Part shown: piece after piece, positions 25,877-34,160 of the stretch
Layout: each line of letters starts with the position of its first letter
How positions within the stretch are numbered: position 1 is the first letter of the stretch
Source of the DNA: Arthrobacter caoxuetaonis
GTDB taxonomy: Bacteria; Actinomycetota; Actinomycetes; Actinomycetales; Micrococcaceae
DNA length: 64,000 nt
NCBI RefSeq assembly: GCF_023921125.1
Contig: NZ_CP099466.1
Location: forward strand, 3,038,001-3,102,000
Direction of reading: 5' to 3'
The notes under the pieces: model-generated
The model's database searches: none
Told to the model about the DNA's origin: nothing
What the model saw: the letters and a program-made list of their open reading frames with translations, nothing else
Translations under genes and position numbers: made by a program

Positions 25877-28101
25877 TGCCTCCAGCGTCCGCGCGCCCGC
25901 TGCTGATCGGCATCGACGGATTCTCCGGCGCGGGCAAAACCAGCCTGGCACTGGAACTGGCCGCGCAGCTGCGCGCCCACCGCAGTGTTGCCCTGTTCCA
26001 TTTGGAGGATGTCTATCCCGGATGGGATGGGCTTGCCGCGGGCATGGACTACTACCGCGGCACCGTCCTGGAGCCGCTGGCCGCAGGAGAGGAAGCGCAC
26101 TGGCAGGCCTGGGACTGGCAGGCAGGACGCTACGGACCCCGGCGCACCACGGTGCCGGCAGAGATCGTGATCTTCGAGGGGGTCGGCGCCGCCCACCGCG
26201 CCGCGCGGCAGCTGCTGGACGCGGTGGTGTGGGTCGACGCTCCCGAAGCCGAACGAAGGGAACGGGCCCTGGCCCGCGACGGCGACACCTACGCTCCGCA
26301 CTGGAACCGCTGGGCTGCCCAGGAAGCCAGGTGGGCGGCTGCCGATCCGGCCCAGGCCGGCGCCGACCTTCAGGTGGCGACCGGGGATTCCACCGGGCGC
26401 GCTCCCCTGCACGCCTATGTGCTGCGAGCCCTGGGCTCCCTGCCGCTGCCCGCACCTGGACTTGGCCTGCCGCAGTCCGCGCTGCAGGTGGACGCTGAAA
26501 TCCTGGACGCTGATCCAGACCCGCTGCAGCTCTACTCGGAGCTCTTTGACTCCTCCGGGAACGCTGTCTGGCTCGACAGTTCAGACGCCGGAACCGCGGG
26601 CGCGGGCGGCAGCCCCGCGGAACGCAGCCGCTTCAGCATCATGGCCGACGACGGCGGCCTCCTGGGACGCTATGCCGAGCATGCGGCCGGTACCACGAGG
26701 GTCAGCCACGGCCCGGTGCAGGTTGCCGTACGGGAGCCGTTCTTCCGGTGGCTGCACAGTGAGTGGGGAACCGCTTCGGTACCGCAGGAACTGGACTGCC
26801 CGTTCGCGCTGGGCTGGGTGGGGTGCCTCGGGTACGGACTCAAGCGGGAAACCGGGGGCGCCGATGTCCCTTTCGATGTCCCTTTCGACGGCCCCGACGC
26901 TGCCCTGGTCTTTGCCGGCCGCGCCGTGGTCCTGGACCACGTACTCAAACGTGTCTTCCTGCTCACCCTGAAGGATCCGTGGTTTGACGGACAGGCGGGC
27001 AGCGCAGCCCCTTCCAGCAGTGCAGCCCCTTCCAGCAGCGCAGCCCTTTCCAGCAGCGCGGTCGATTCCAGCAGCGCAGCCCGCTCCGGCGAAGCCTGGC
27101 TGGAATCGGCCCGGCGTGCGGTGGCCGCGTCCTCTGTCCGGGCTGCGGCATCCGCTGTGGCCGGGGCACCCGCTGTGGCCGGGGCACCCGGCGGCCCGGC
27201 TTCCCCGCAGGGCTGGCGTCCGGCCGGCAGCGGGCCGGCCTTCTCGTTCCGCGACAGCCGGGCGGATTACCAGGCCAAGGTACGTCTGGCCCAGGAACAC
27301 ATCGCGGAGGGGAACACCTACGAAGCGTGCCTCACCACGCAGCTGCGGGCAGAGCTTCCGGAAGAGCTGGAGCCGCAGGAACTCCTGGACCTGTACGCGG
27401 CGCTGCGGCGGCGGAGTCCGGCACCGTTCGCGTCCTTCCTCCGGCTGGGGAATCTTGTCTTGGCCGGTACGTCTCCCGAACGGTTCCTGCGCATCAGCGC
27501 AGCGGGGAACCTGCGCGCCGAGCCAATCAAGGGCACCCGGCCCCGCGGCGGGACACCCGCCGCCGACGCCGAGCTGCGCCAGGACCTGCTGCGGAGCGAC
27601 AAGGACCGCGCGGAAAACATCATGATCGTGGACCTCATGCGCAATGACCTCTCCCGGCTGGCAGAACCGGGGTCGGTGACAGTCCCGCGGCTGTGCGTGG
27701 TGGAAAGCTACGCCACCGTCCACCAGCTGGTCAGCACCATCGACGCCCGGCTGGCGTCCGGAGCGAGCCGGGCCGAAGCCATTGCCGCGGCTTTCCCGGC
27801 CGGCTCCATGACCGGCGCTCCCAAATCCAGCACCATGACCATCCTGGACCGGCTCGAAGGAGCAGCGCGCGGGATGTATTCGGGCGCCGCCGGCTATTTC
27901 TCTCTGACGGGCGCGGCTGACCTCTCCGTCGTAATCCGGACACTGGTCCTTTCCCCCAAACCCGGCGGCGTTACGGTGCTTAGCCTCGGCGTCGGCGGGG
28001 CCGTCACTTCCGGTTCCGATCCGGAGGCAGAGTGGCAGGAAGTACGCACCAAGGCACGCGGCGTGCTGGGCAGCCTCGGCTCCGCAGTCCCGGAGGACTA
28101 G
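25876..28101 (+). CDS. pabB: Fusion of a P-loop (uridine kinase-like) domain with aminodeoxychorismate synthase component I
   Basis: A 741-residue two-part protein. Residues 1-about 195 are a P-loop NTPase with Walker A GFSGAGKT (15-22) and a LFHLEDVYPGWDGL segment like the uridine kinase/phosphoribulokinase group. Residues about 205-741 are PabB, which with glutaminase PabA makes 4-amino-4-deoxychorismate for folate. The chorismate domain keeps PIKGT with the PabB-specific lysine (Lys552), ENIMIVDLMRNDLSR and MTGAPK. Between the two PabB lobes lies a low-complexity linker with five S-A-A-P-S-S-like units encoded by an 18-bp tandem repeat (27001-27090). PabA is not in the window; pabC is at 29661. 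The role of the kinase domain is unknown. It is coupled to the upstream PTP gene. Confidence 0.9.
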   Translation: MPPASARPLLIGIDGFSGAGKTSLALELAAQLRAHRSVALFHLEDVYPGWDGLAAGMDYYRGTVLEPLAAGEEAHWQAWDWQAGRYGPRRTTVPAEIVIFEGVGAAHRAARQLLDAVVWVDAPEAERRERALARDGDTYAPHWNRWAAQEARWAAADPAQAGADLQVATGDSTGRAPLHAYVLRALGSLPLPAPGLGLPQSALQVDAEILDADPDPLQLYSELFDSSGNAVWLDSSDAGTAGAGGSPAERSRFSIMADDGGLLGRYAEHAAGTTRVSHGPVQVAVREPFFRWLHSEWGTASVPQELDCPFALGWVGCLGYGLKRETGGADVPFDVPFDGPDAALVFAGRAVVLDHVLKRVFLLTLKDPWFDGQAGSAAPSSSAAPSSSAALSSSAVDSSSAARSGEAWLESARRAVAASSVRAAASAVAGAPAVAGAPGGPASPQGWRPAGSGPAFSFRDSRADYQAKVRLAQEHIAEGNTYEACLTTQLRAELPEELEPQELLDLYAALRRRSPAPFASFLRLGNLVLAGTSPERFLRISAAGNLRAEPIKGTRPRGGTPAADAELRQDLLRSDKDRAENIMIVDLMRNDLSRLAEPGSVTVPRLCVVESYATVHQLVSTIDARLASGASRAEAIAAAFPAGSMTGAPKSSTMTILDRLEGAARGMYSGAAGYFSLTGAADLSVVIRTLVLSPKPGGVTVLSLGVGGAVTSGSDPEAEWQEVRTKARGVLGSLGSAVPED
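27001..27090 (+). repeat. 18-bp tandem repeat (5 units) inside the PabB fusion gene
   Basis: Five in-frame units of about AGCGCAGCCCCTTCCAGC encode a Ser/Ala/Pro linker. A second 18-bp unit, GCTGTGGCCGGGGCACCC, is repeated twice near 27155-27190. Units of a multiple of three allow length change by slippage without frameshift. Confidence 0.85.
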
Positions 28102-28105
28102 CGCG

Positions 28106-29572
28106 TTACTGCAGCGTCGCCGTCAGCCTGGCCACGTTGTCGACGTAGCGCTGCCAGACCGGACGGTTCTTCCACTCCTCAAGGATCAGTTCCTTGGACA
28201 GGGACCGGTACGTGTCTTCGATCCTCCGCATCTTTTCCACGATGTCCCCGCCAAACATCATCATGGAAACTTCCAGGTTCAGCGAGAAGGAGCGCATGTC
28301 CATGTTGGAGGACCCCAGGACCGCGACGTCGCTGTCCACGGTGAAGTGCTTGGCGTGCAGGACCAGCGGAGCAGGGTACTGCCAGATCCGGATACCGGCT
28401 TCCAGCAGTCCTTCGTAGTAGGAGCGCTGGGCATGGTCCACCAGGAACTGGTCGCCGCGCTCGGAGACGAACAGCTCCACCTGGACACCGCGCTGCGCCG
28501 CCGTCGTAATGGCATAGAGAAGGGAATCATCCGGCACGAAGTACGGGCTGGTAATCGAGATCCGCTCCGACGCCGAATACAGCAGCGACGTGAAAAGGCG
28601 GAGGTTGTTCTCCGTGGTGAATCCGGGTCCGGACGGGACCACCTGGCAGGTGATGTCGCCGGGCTTTGAGGTCCACTCGTACAGGCTCAGTTCCTGTTCG
28701 AGGTTCTCATCCGTTTCCATGTTCCAGTCAGTGGCAAACACAACGTTGATTTCATCCACCACCGGGCCTTCGAGCCGACTCATGAGTTCCACCCATTTGC
28801 GCCCGATCCTGTGGTTTCCCGGCTTGCGGTAGCCCGGCTCCACCAGGTTCTGCGAGCCGGTGAAGCCGATCACGCCGTCCACCACCAGGATCTTGCGGTG
28901 GTTGCGGAGGTCAGGGCGCCGCCAATGGCCGCGCAGCGGCTGGATGGGCAGCATTCGGCGCCACCGGATCTGGCTGTCTTCGAGCTCTTTGAGCAGCTTG
29001 CGGTAACCCTTCACCCGCAGCGTTCCAATATGGTCGAACAACAGGCGGACTTTGACCCCGCGCGCGGCTGCGTCCTTGAGCGCGGCGAAGAACTCGTGGG
29101 TAACGGCGTCGTAGCTCATGATGTAGAACTCGACGTGGACGTAGCGGGAGGCACCCCGGACCGCCTCGGTCATTTGGCGGATCGACTCTTCATAGTCGCG
29201 CTGGAGTTCCACGTTGTTGCCGTCCAGGCTGGGGAACGATCCCAGCCTGCGGTTGAGTTCGACGGCGGAGAGCACCCACTCCGGCCCGGAATAGGAGCTG
29301 GTCTCCGCGTTGAGTTCGCCGGTGTTCTCACGCACCGCCTTGCTGATTTCCGTCTGCCGCTGCACCCGCTGCTCGGAGAGCCTGTGGTTGCCGAAGAGGG
29401 AGAACAGGATGATGCCTGGCACCGGGAGGAAGAAGATGCAGAGCAGCCAGGCCATGGCCGTCGTGGGCCTCCGGTTGCCCGGAACAACGCCGAGCGCAAC
29501 AATCCGGATGCCGAAGTCCAGCAAGGTGAGCGCAGTGGCCAGCCAGGCTGGAGCACTAACTGTCCACCACAC
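28106..29572 (-). CDS. cls: Cardiolipin synthase (phospholipase D superfamily)
   Basis: A 488-residue membrane enzyme that condenses phosphatidylglycerol to cardiolipin. Two N-terminal hydrophobic segments (about 5-60) precede two PLD catalytic motifs: NHRKILVVDG (HxK) near residue 225 and LHAKHFTVDSD near 405, each followed by GS-N. The start is GTG 29572 with GGAGGG 8 nt upstream. It converges on the pabB fusion, with 4 nt between stops, and diverges from pabC. Confidence 0.92.
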   Translation of the reverse strand: MWWTVSAPAWLATALTLLDFGIRIVALGVVPGNRRPTTAMAWLLCIFFLPVPGIILFSLFGNHRLSEQRVQRQTEISKAVRENTGELNAETSSYSGPEWVLSAVELNRRLGSFPSLDGNNVELQRDYEESIRQMTEAVRGASRYVHVEFYIMSYDAVTHEFFAALKDAAARGVKVRLLFDHIGTLRVKGYRKLLKELEDSQIRWRRMLPIQPLRGHWRRPDLRNHRKILVVDGVIGFTGSQNLVEPGYRKPGNHRIGRKWVELMSRLEGPVVDEINVVFATDWNMETDENLEQELSLYEWTSKPGDITCQVVPSGPGFTTENNLRLFTSLLYSASERISITSPYFVPDDSLLYAITTAAQRGVQVELFVSERGDQFLVDHAQRSYYEGLLEAGIRIWQYPAPLVLHAKHFTVDSDVAVLGSSNMDMRSFSLNLEVSMMMFGGDIVEKMRRIEDTYRSLSKELILEEWKNRPVWQRYVDNVARLTATLQ

Positions 29573-29648
29573 GTTGTCTTCCCTCCAGCCAACCCGAATG
29601 TCTTCAGCCTAGTCGGAAGGGTGCCGTGGAACGTGTTCCCGCGCGCAC

Positions 29649-29660
29649 TAGGCTTGGCAC
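29649..29660 (+). promoter_or_regulatory. Leaderless-type -10 element (TAGGCT) of pabC
   Basis: TAGGCT at 29649-29654 lies 6 nt before ATG 29661. Confidence 0.65.
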
Positions 29661-30536
29661 ATGACTGTTTTGGTGTTCCTGGACCCTGCGTTCCCCTCCG
29701 GCCGTGTTGCCGATGCTTCCGTTCCCCAGCTCCTGGCAACCGATCTCGGGGCGACCCGCGGAGACGGCGTCTTCGAGTCGATGCTGGCGGTGGACGGCAA
29801 GCCGCGGAAAGTGTCCATGCACCTGGACCGGATGGCCGCCTCTGCTGCGGCACTGGAACTGGCGTTCCCCGCCCCGGGGCAGTGGGAACCCGCAATCTCC
29901 ACGGCCCTTGCCGAGTTCGGCCGAGTTCACGGGGAACCGCAGGCCGTGGTGAAGCTGATCCTGACCCGCGGCCCCGAAGGCGCGGACCAGCCAACCGCCT
30001 GGGTCCAGGCCTCCCCCGTCCCTGCCTCCGCCGCCCGGCAGCGGGAAGCCGGGCTCGACGTGCTCCTGCTGGACCGCGGCTATGACAGCACTGTTGCCGA
30101 GCACGCACCGTGGCTGCTGCTGGGTTCCAAGACGCTGTCCTATGCCGTCAACATGGCCGCCATCCGCTACGCCCGCGAACACGGTGCCGATGATGTGATC
30201 TTCACGTCCTCGGACGGAAAAGTCCTCGAAGGTCCCACCTCCACAGTTGTCCTGGCCACGGTCCAGAACGGCACGAAGACGCTGCTGACGCCGGAGCTGG
30301 AGAGCGGGATCCTGCCCGGCACCACGCAGGGCGCCCTCTTTCAAGCGGCTGAAAACGCCGGCTGGCAGCTGGGCTACGGTCCGCTGGAGCCCACGCACCT
30401 CCACCAGGCCGACGGCGTGTGGCTGGTCTCCAGCATCCGCCTCCTGGCGCCGGTGAAATCAATCAACGCCGAACCCATCGCGGTCAGCCCCGCGCTCACA
30501 GCCGAACTCGCTGCCCTGGTTGAAACCGTTCTTTAG
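29661..30536 (+). CDS. pabC: Aminodeoxychorismate lyase (class IV PLP enzyme)
   Basis: PabC splits aminodeoxychorismate into p-aminobenzoate and pyruvate for folate synthesis. The 291-residue protein has fold type IV features: GDGVFESM near residue 35, the PLP lysine in GSKTLSYAVN (Lys157), a G-A-D-D-V-I-F strand, E-G-P-T-S-T and LPGTTQGALF. Branched-chain or D-amino-acid aminotransferases share this fold; the pabB gene 1.6 kb upstream supports PabC. Leaderless start. Confidence 0.88.
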   Translation: MTVLVFLDPAFPSGRVADASVPQLLATDLGATRGDGVFESMLAVDGKPRKVSMHLDRMAASAAALELAFPAPGQWEPAISTALAEFGRVHGEPQAVVKLILTRGPEGADQPTAWVQASPVPASAARQREAGLDVLLLDRGYDSTVAEHAPWLLLGSKTLSYAVNMAAIRYAREHGADDVIFTSSDGKVLEGPTSTVVLATVQNGTKTLLTPELESGILPGTTQGALFQAAENAGWQLGYGPLEPTHLHQADGVWLVSSIRLLAPVKSINAEPIAVSPALTAELAALVETVL

Positions 30537-30541
30537 CCGTC

Positions 30542-31357
30542 CTAGCTGAGGATGAAGTTGAACGTCCCGGCTCCCGCCGCGGCGGCCACGGCCGCTGCTG
30601 CGAGTCCGACGCCGTAGGCCAGCACCCAGGCATCGATGCGGCTGAATGTGGACGTCCGTGCCCAGGTCCGTGTTCCGCTGCCGAACCCGCGGGCTTCCAT
30701 CGCCACGGCCAAGCGGGTTGCCCGGCGGATGGCCTGGACCAGCAGCGCCAGGCCCTGGCCCAGGAAGTTCCGGAACCGTCCCAGCGGGGAGCTGGCGGCG
30801 TCGGCTCCCCTGGCGTGCCTGGCCAGTCCCAGCGTGCGCCATTCCTGGACGAGCAGGCCCACCAGCCGCATCGCGGCCAGCGCACCCAGGACGAACCGGG
30901 ACGGCAGGCGCAGCCGCTGGGCCAGCGCATCAGCCAGGTCCGTCGGATCGGTAGAGACCAGCAGGAAGATACCGGGCAGGGCGATGGCCAGTCCACGCAG
31001 GCCGATGGCGATTCCGGCTGTCACCGAGTCTGTTGTGAAAAGCAGCGGGCCGGCGTCGAGCAGTACCTCACCGGTCTTCTCCGCGAGCAGCGCCGTCCCC
31101 CATGCGCCGATGGCGGCAGCGATCAGCAGCGGCCAAATCCGCTTCACCAGGGTCCAGGGGCTAATCCGCAGCAGCGGCAACAGGGCCAGTTCTCCTGCGA
31201 GGACCACAGTGGCGCTGACCCAGTCCACGGTCAGCAGTACCGCAGCCGTCACGGCAACCGCGGCGCCCAGCGTCGAGAGCGGATTCGCTGCCGCCAGCCG
31301 TGAGGCGCGTCCGCCCGGACGTGCCTGCTCGTGGGGGCGCAGCACCGTGGCGCTCAT
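30542..31357 (-). CDS. ecfT: ECF transporter transmembrane subunit EcfT
   Basis: A 271-residue membrane coupling protein of an energy-coupling factor importer. It has about five hydrophobic helices and the two cytoplasmic coupling motifs with the A-R-G signature (ARHARGAD and MEARGFG), which dock onto the ATPases. Its ATG overlaps the EcfA stop (ATGA). With the fused EcfA and the YkoE-like S component upstream it forms one operon under a TPP riboswitch, so the cargo is probably a thiamine precursor. Confidence 0.92.
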   Translation of the reverse strand: MSATVLRPHEQARPGGRASRLAAANPLSTLGAAVAVTAAVLLTVDWVSATVVLAGELALLPLLRISPWTLVKRIWPLLIAAAIGAWGTALLAEKTGEVLLDAGPLLFTTDSVTAGIAIGLRGLAIALPGIFLLVSTDPTDLADALAQRLRLPSRFVLGALAAMRLVGLLVQEWRTLGLARHARGADAASSPLGRFRNFLGQGLALLVQAIRRATRLAVAMEARGFGSGTRTWARTSTFSRIDAWVLAYGVGLAAAAVAAAAGAGTFNFILS

Positions 31358-32913
31358 GCGGCTTCTCCCCCGGTGCCGCGGCCGGTGCCGCTGCCGGTTT
31401 CACTGCCGGACCGGAGCCCTTCAGGCGGCGGAACTTCGCTCACCCGGCCATTTGCCACCTGCAGGAGCGCCCCGCCCAGCGCGGCAGTGAACTCGGCGTC
31501 GTGGGTCACCGAAACCACAGTGCATCCGCTCTCGTCCCGCTGCTCAGCGAGCATCGTGACGAGTTCCCGCCAGGTGTTGGCGTCCTGTCCGAAGGTGGGT
31601 TCGTCCAGGATCAGGATGTCCGGAGCCGTCGCCAGCATGGTCGCAACGGACAACCGCCGTTTCTCGCCGCCCGAGAGCGTGAACGGATTGACGGTAAGAA
31701 GCCTGTGCAGTCCCAGCCGTTCGGCAAGGCGGTCTGCCCGCCGGAGCCCTTCGGCCTCGGAGAGCCCGGCCCGGCGGGGACCGAACGCCAGTTCGTCCCG
31801 CACGGAGCCGGTAAGGAACTGGTGTTCCGGTTCCTGGAACACGGTGCCGATCCGGGTCACCAGCTGCGCAGACTTCCAGCTGGAAGGGATAGACCCTGCT
31901 TCTCGCGCCAGGGCAGGGGACGCCGCCAGCTCCCCGCCGCGGGGACGGAGCAGCCCGCCCAGTGTGAGTGCCAAGGTGGATTTTCCGGCACCGTTCGGTC
32001 CCGTGATGCCCAGGGCGGTTCCGGCCCTGAGCGTTACGTCCACGCCTGAAAGCACGGCCGGTCCCTTGGGCTGGCGGGCAACGTCCAGTCCCCGGGCCGT
32101 GAGCAGTTCCGCTGCCCCGGGGTTCCGCGGCGGGGGCGGCGGGAAGGCAGGAGCCGCGCCGGGAAGCCACACCCCGGCAGCTGCCAGCCGCGAGCGGGTT
32201 TCCGCCCCGGTGAGTACCGCGGCAGGCGGTCCATCGGCCAGCAGTCCGCCGCCGGCGTCGAGCACAATCACCCGGTCCACCACATCCGCCCAGGCCGCGA
32301 CCCGGTGCTCCACCACGATCAGTGTGGCACCGGTCCGGTCCAGGACGCGGGCGACGGCGTCCCGGATTTCCAGCACGCCGTCAGGGTCCAGGTTTGCGGT
32401 GGGCTCATCGAGAAGCAGCAGGCCCGGCTGCATGGCAAGGATCGAGGCCAGGGCCAGGCGCTGCTTTTGTCCGCCGGAAAGCGCTGCCGTCGAATGGTCC
32501 AGCGGAACGTTGAGGCCGACGTCGTCGAGCGCGGAGTGGACGCGTTCCCAGATCTCGTTGCGCGCAACGCCGAGGTTCTCCGCCCCGAAGGCCACTTCAT
32601 CCCCCACGCGGGAAAGCACAATCTGCGCGTCCGGGTCCTGCAGCAGCAACCCGGCACGGCCGCGTGCGGCCTGCGGATGGACACCGTCGAGCGTCAGTGT
32701 TCCTGTCTCGGTACCCCCGGTGTCCTCGCCCAGGACACCGGCCAGGGCGTGGAGCAGCGTTGATTTGCCCGCGCCGGAAGCACCGAGCAGCAGGACCCGC
32801 TCACCGGGCTGGATCTGGAAGTCCGCGCCGGCGACTGCGGGCGACCTGCGCCCGGCATGACGCCAGCCCCATTGTGCCGCTGTTACCGCGGCTGGAGCCG
32901 TTCTGGAAACCAT
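31354..32913 (-). CDS. Fused EcfA1-EcfA2 ATPase of the ECF importer
   Basis: A 519-residue protein with two complete ABC ATPase domains. The first has GASGAGKST near residue 46, LSGGQKQRL and LLDEPTANLD. The second has GPNGAGKST near 312, LSGGEKRRL and ILDEPTFGQD. The linker is Pro-rich (about 255-270). Fusion replaces the usual EcfA/EcfA' heterodimer, as in other YkoD-type thiamine systems. I choose ATG 32913, two bases after the ykoE stop; longer in-frame options run back into the ykoE coding region. Confidence 0.92.
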   Translation of the reverse strand: MVSRTAPAAVTAAQWGWRHAGRRSPAVAGADFQIQPGERVLLLGASGAGKSTLLHALAGVLGEDTGGTETGTLTLDGVHPQAARGRAGLLLQDPDAQIVLSRVGDEVAFGAENLGVARNEIWERVHSALDDVGLNVPLDHSTAALSGGQKQRLALASILAMQPGLLLLDEPTANLDPDGVLEIRDAVARVLDRTGATLIVVEHRVAAWADVVDRVIVLDAGGGLLADGPPAAVLTGAETRSRLAAAGVWLPGAAPAFPPPPPRNPGAAELLTARGLDVARQPKGPAVLSGVDVTLRAGTALGITGPNGAGKSTLALTLGGLLRPRGGELAASPALAREAGSIPSSWKSAQLVTRIGTVFQEPEHQFLTGSVRDELAFGPRRAGLSEAEGLRRADRLAERLGLHRLLTVNPFTLSGGEKRRLSVATMLATAPDILILDEPTFGQDANTWRELVTMLAEQRDESGCTVVSVTHDAEFTAALGGALLQVANGRVSEVPPPEGLRSGSETGSGTGRGTGGEAA

Positions 32914-32915
32914 CG

Positions 32916-33515
32916 CTAGGCGTCCGCGGTGCGGCCGGCAGCGAAGGCGGAAAGCGCCCCGGTGCGTGCCAGCGACCGAACCGCAAGCCAGGACAGGAGT
33001 CCGGCCAGGACCAGTCCGGAGACTGCCGCGAAGAGCACGTACAGCGCCTGCCACTGGAAAGCCCATTCGGGTTTGTACAGGATGGATTCGCTGACGCCCA
33101 GGAAAACCCCGGAGACGAGGCCCGCCAGAAGGGCGACGGGAAGGTTGAACTTCTTGTACATAAAGAGCAGGAAGACCAGCTCGGCGCCCAGTCCCTGGAT
33201 CGCGCCGGAGAGCAGCACGGAGAGGCCAAACTGGGTTCCCAGGACGCCGGACACGGCTGAGGCCAGGACCTCGCAGTACAGGGCAGCTCCGGGCTTGCGG
33301 ATAATCAGCGCGCCCAGGACGCCGGCAATCAGCCAGCCGCCGGTGTAGAGTCCGCCAATCGGGGGGAAGGCCAGGACAATGGCTTCAACGCCGCCGTAGG
33401 CCAGCGACCAGGCCCAGAAGACGACGCCGACGGCGACGGCGACAACCGACGCGACAACGATGTCCACCACGCGCCAGGACCAGCGGCTGCGGGTGGGTGG
33501 AAGTGTGTGCTGCAT
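32916..33515 (-). CDS. ykoE: ECF substrate-binding (S) component, YkoE-like thiamine-precursor transporter
   Basis: A 199-residue membrane S component with about six helices and YkoE features: FWAWSLAYGGVEAI, FPPIGGLYTGGWLIAGVLGAL, ESILYKP. It binds the vitamin (thiamine or hydroxymethylpyrimidine) outside the cell and delivers it through EcfT. Its Shine-Dalgarno AGGAGG lies 8 nt before ATG 33515 and is part of a 7-bp hairpin, behind a TPP riboswitch, so expression should fall when TPP is abundant. Confidence 0.9.
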   Translation of the reverse strand: MQHTLPPTRSRWSWRVVDIVVASVVAVAVGVVFWAWSLAYGGVEAIVLAFPPIGGLYTGGWLIAGVLGALIIRKPGAALYCEVLASAVSGVLGTQFGLSVLLSGAIQGLGAELVFLLFMYKKFNLPVALLAGLVSGVFLGVSESILYKPEWAFQWQALYVLFAAVSGLVLAGLLSWLAVRSLARTGALSAFAAGRTADA

Positions 33516-33523
33516 GGAAGGTT

Positions 33524-33541
33524 CCTCCTGTTTTCAGGAGG
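33524..33541 (-). promoter_or_regulatory. Shine-Dalgarno-sequestering hairpin of ykoE
   Basis: CCTCCTG (33541-33535 on the minus strand), AAAA, CAGGAGG (33530-33524). The 3' arm is the ribosome site itself, so folding hides it. Probably part of the riboswitch expression platform. Confidence 0.7.
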
Positions 33542-33550
33542 GGAGGGAAA

Positions 33551-33570
33551 GCCGCCGCAGCTGCGGCGGC
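33551..33570 (-). terminator. GC-rich palindrome, possible riboswitch terminator
   Basis: GCCGCCGCAGCTGCGGCGGC is a perfect 20-bp palindrome followed on the transcribed strand by TTTCCC. It lies between the TPP aptamer and the SD hairpin. The weak T-run leaves open whether it terminates transcription. Confidence 0.5.
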
Positions 33571-33579
33571 GCACCCCTG

Positions 33580-33710
33580 AGATCTCGACTCCCTTCGCCG
33601 GTACTAACCGGAGCAGGTTCGAGGGTCTGCGGCTTGATCCGCACTCTCAGCGCCCGGATTCCGCTTTCCGGTTTCCCGGATCCGCGGAAAGCTGCGCTCC
33701 CCTGTCGTAT
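33580..33710 (-). ncRNA. TPP riboswitch (THI element)
   Basis: Read on the minus strand, the conserved blocks appear in order: GGGGAGC near 33701, CGCTGAGAGTGCGG near 33650, GACCCTCGAACCTGCTCCGG near 33620, TTAGTACCGGCGAAGGGAG near 33592, closed by CGAC/GTCG pairing (33707-33704 with 33589-33586). CTGAGA and CCGGTTAGTACCGGCG are diagnostic for thiamine pyrophosphate aptamers. It controls the ykoE-ecfA-ecfT operon. Confidence 0.95.
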
Positions 33711-33806
33711 GTATGCGTGGTCCACTGTACACGGTGGCCGTCCGCGTTTTGGGGTAGCGGCAGGTAGCGTAGGACCAACACCAACGCACAACGCCAAGGA
33801 GTACTC

Positions 33807-34070
33807 ATGAACATGATCCTGAAACTGCTGGGAACCGGCGCCAGCATCGGCGCCGGCCTGGCCTCGGCAAAACTCCTGGACTTCGTCTGGACCAAGGCCA
33901 CAGGCAATGAACCCCCCAAGGACAAGGACGGCGCACTGGACGCCAGCCTGCGCTCGGCCGTCATCTTTGCCCTGGTCTCCGGGGCCGTCAGCCAGGTCAT
34001 CCGCGTCCTGACCAACCGCGGCACGCAGCGGGCTATCGCCCGGTACCAGCGCACGCCCGAGGTCGTCTAA
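33807..34070 (+). CDS. DUF4235 small membrane protein
   Basis: An 87-residue protein with a hydrophobic N-terminal helix (MILKLLGTGASIGAGLASAK), a basic/acidic loop containing GNEPPKDKDGALDASLRSA and a second helix (VIFALVSGAVSQVIRVL), matching the DUF4235 family. Function unknown; two membrane passes are likely. AAGGAG stands before ATG 33807. A perfect 58-bp palindrome follows its stop. Confidence 0.88.
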   Translation: MNMILKLLGTGASIGAGLASAKLLDFVWTKATGNEPPKDKDGALDASLRSAVIFALVSGAVSQVIRVLTNRGTQRAIARYQRTPEVV

Positions 34071-34085
34071 CCCGTTTCCGCCTCA

Positions 34086-34143
34086 CCGAGATGACAGAAA
34101 CTGCCCGTATGAGCGCTCATACGGGCAGTTTCTGTCATCTCGG
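34086..34143. repeat. Perfect 58-bp palindrome, copy 2 of the intergenic palindromic repeat
   Basis: Arms 34086-34114 and 34115-34143 are perfectly complementary with no spacer. It shares the CAGAAACTGCCCGTAT core with 1203-1262, with paired substitutions beside the core. It lies between the convergent DUF4235 and mnhG genes, so a terminator role is possible, but no T-run follows. Confidence 0.9.
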
Positions 34144-34160
34144 GGACGTACTTCCCCGCG

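Noticed and set aside
27001..27190. A CRISPR-like array
   Set aside because: The repeats are contiguous 18-bp units without spacers, lie inside a coding frame and translate to a Ser/Ala/Pro linker.
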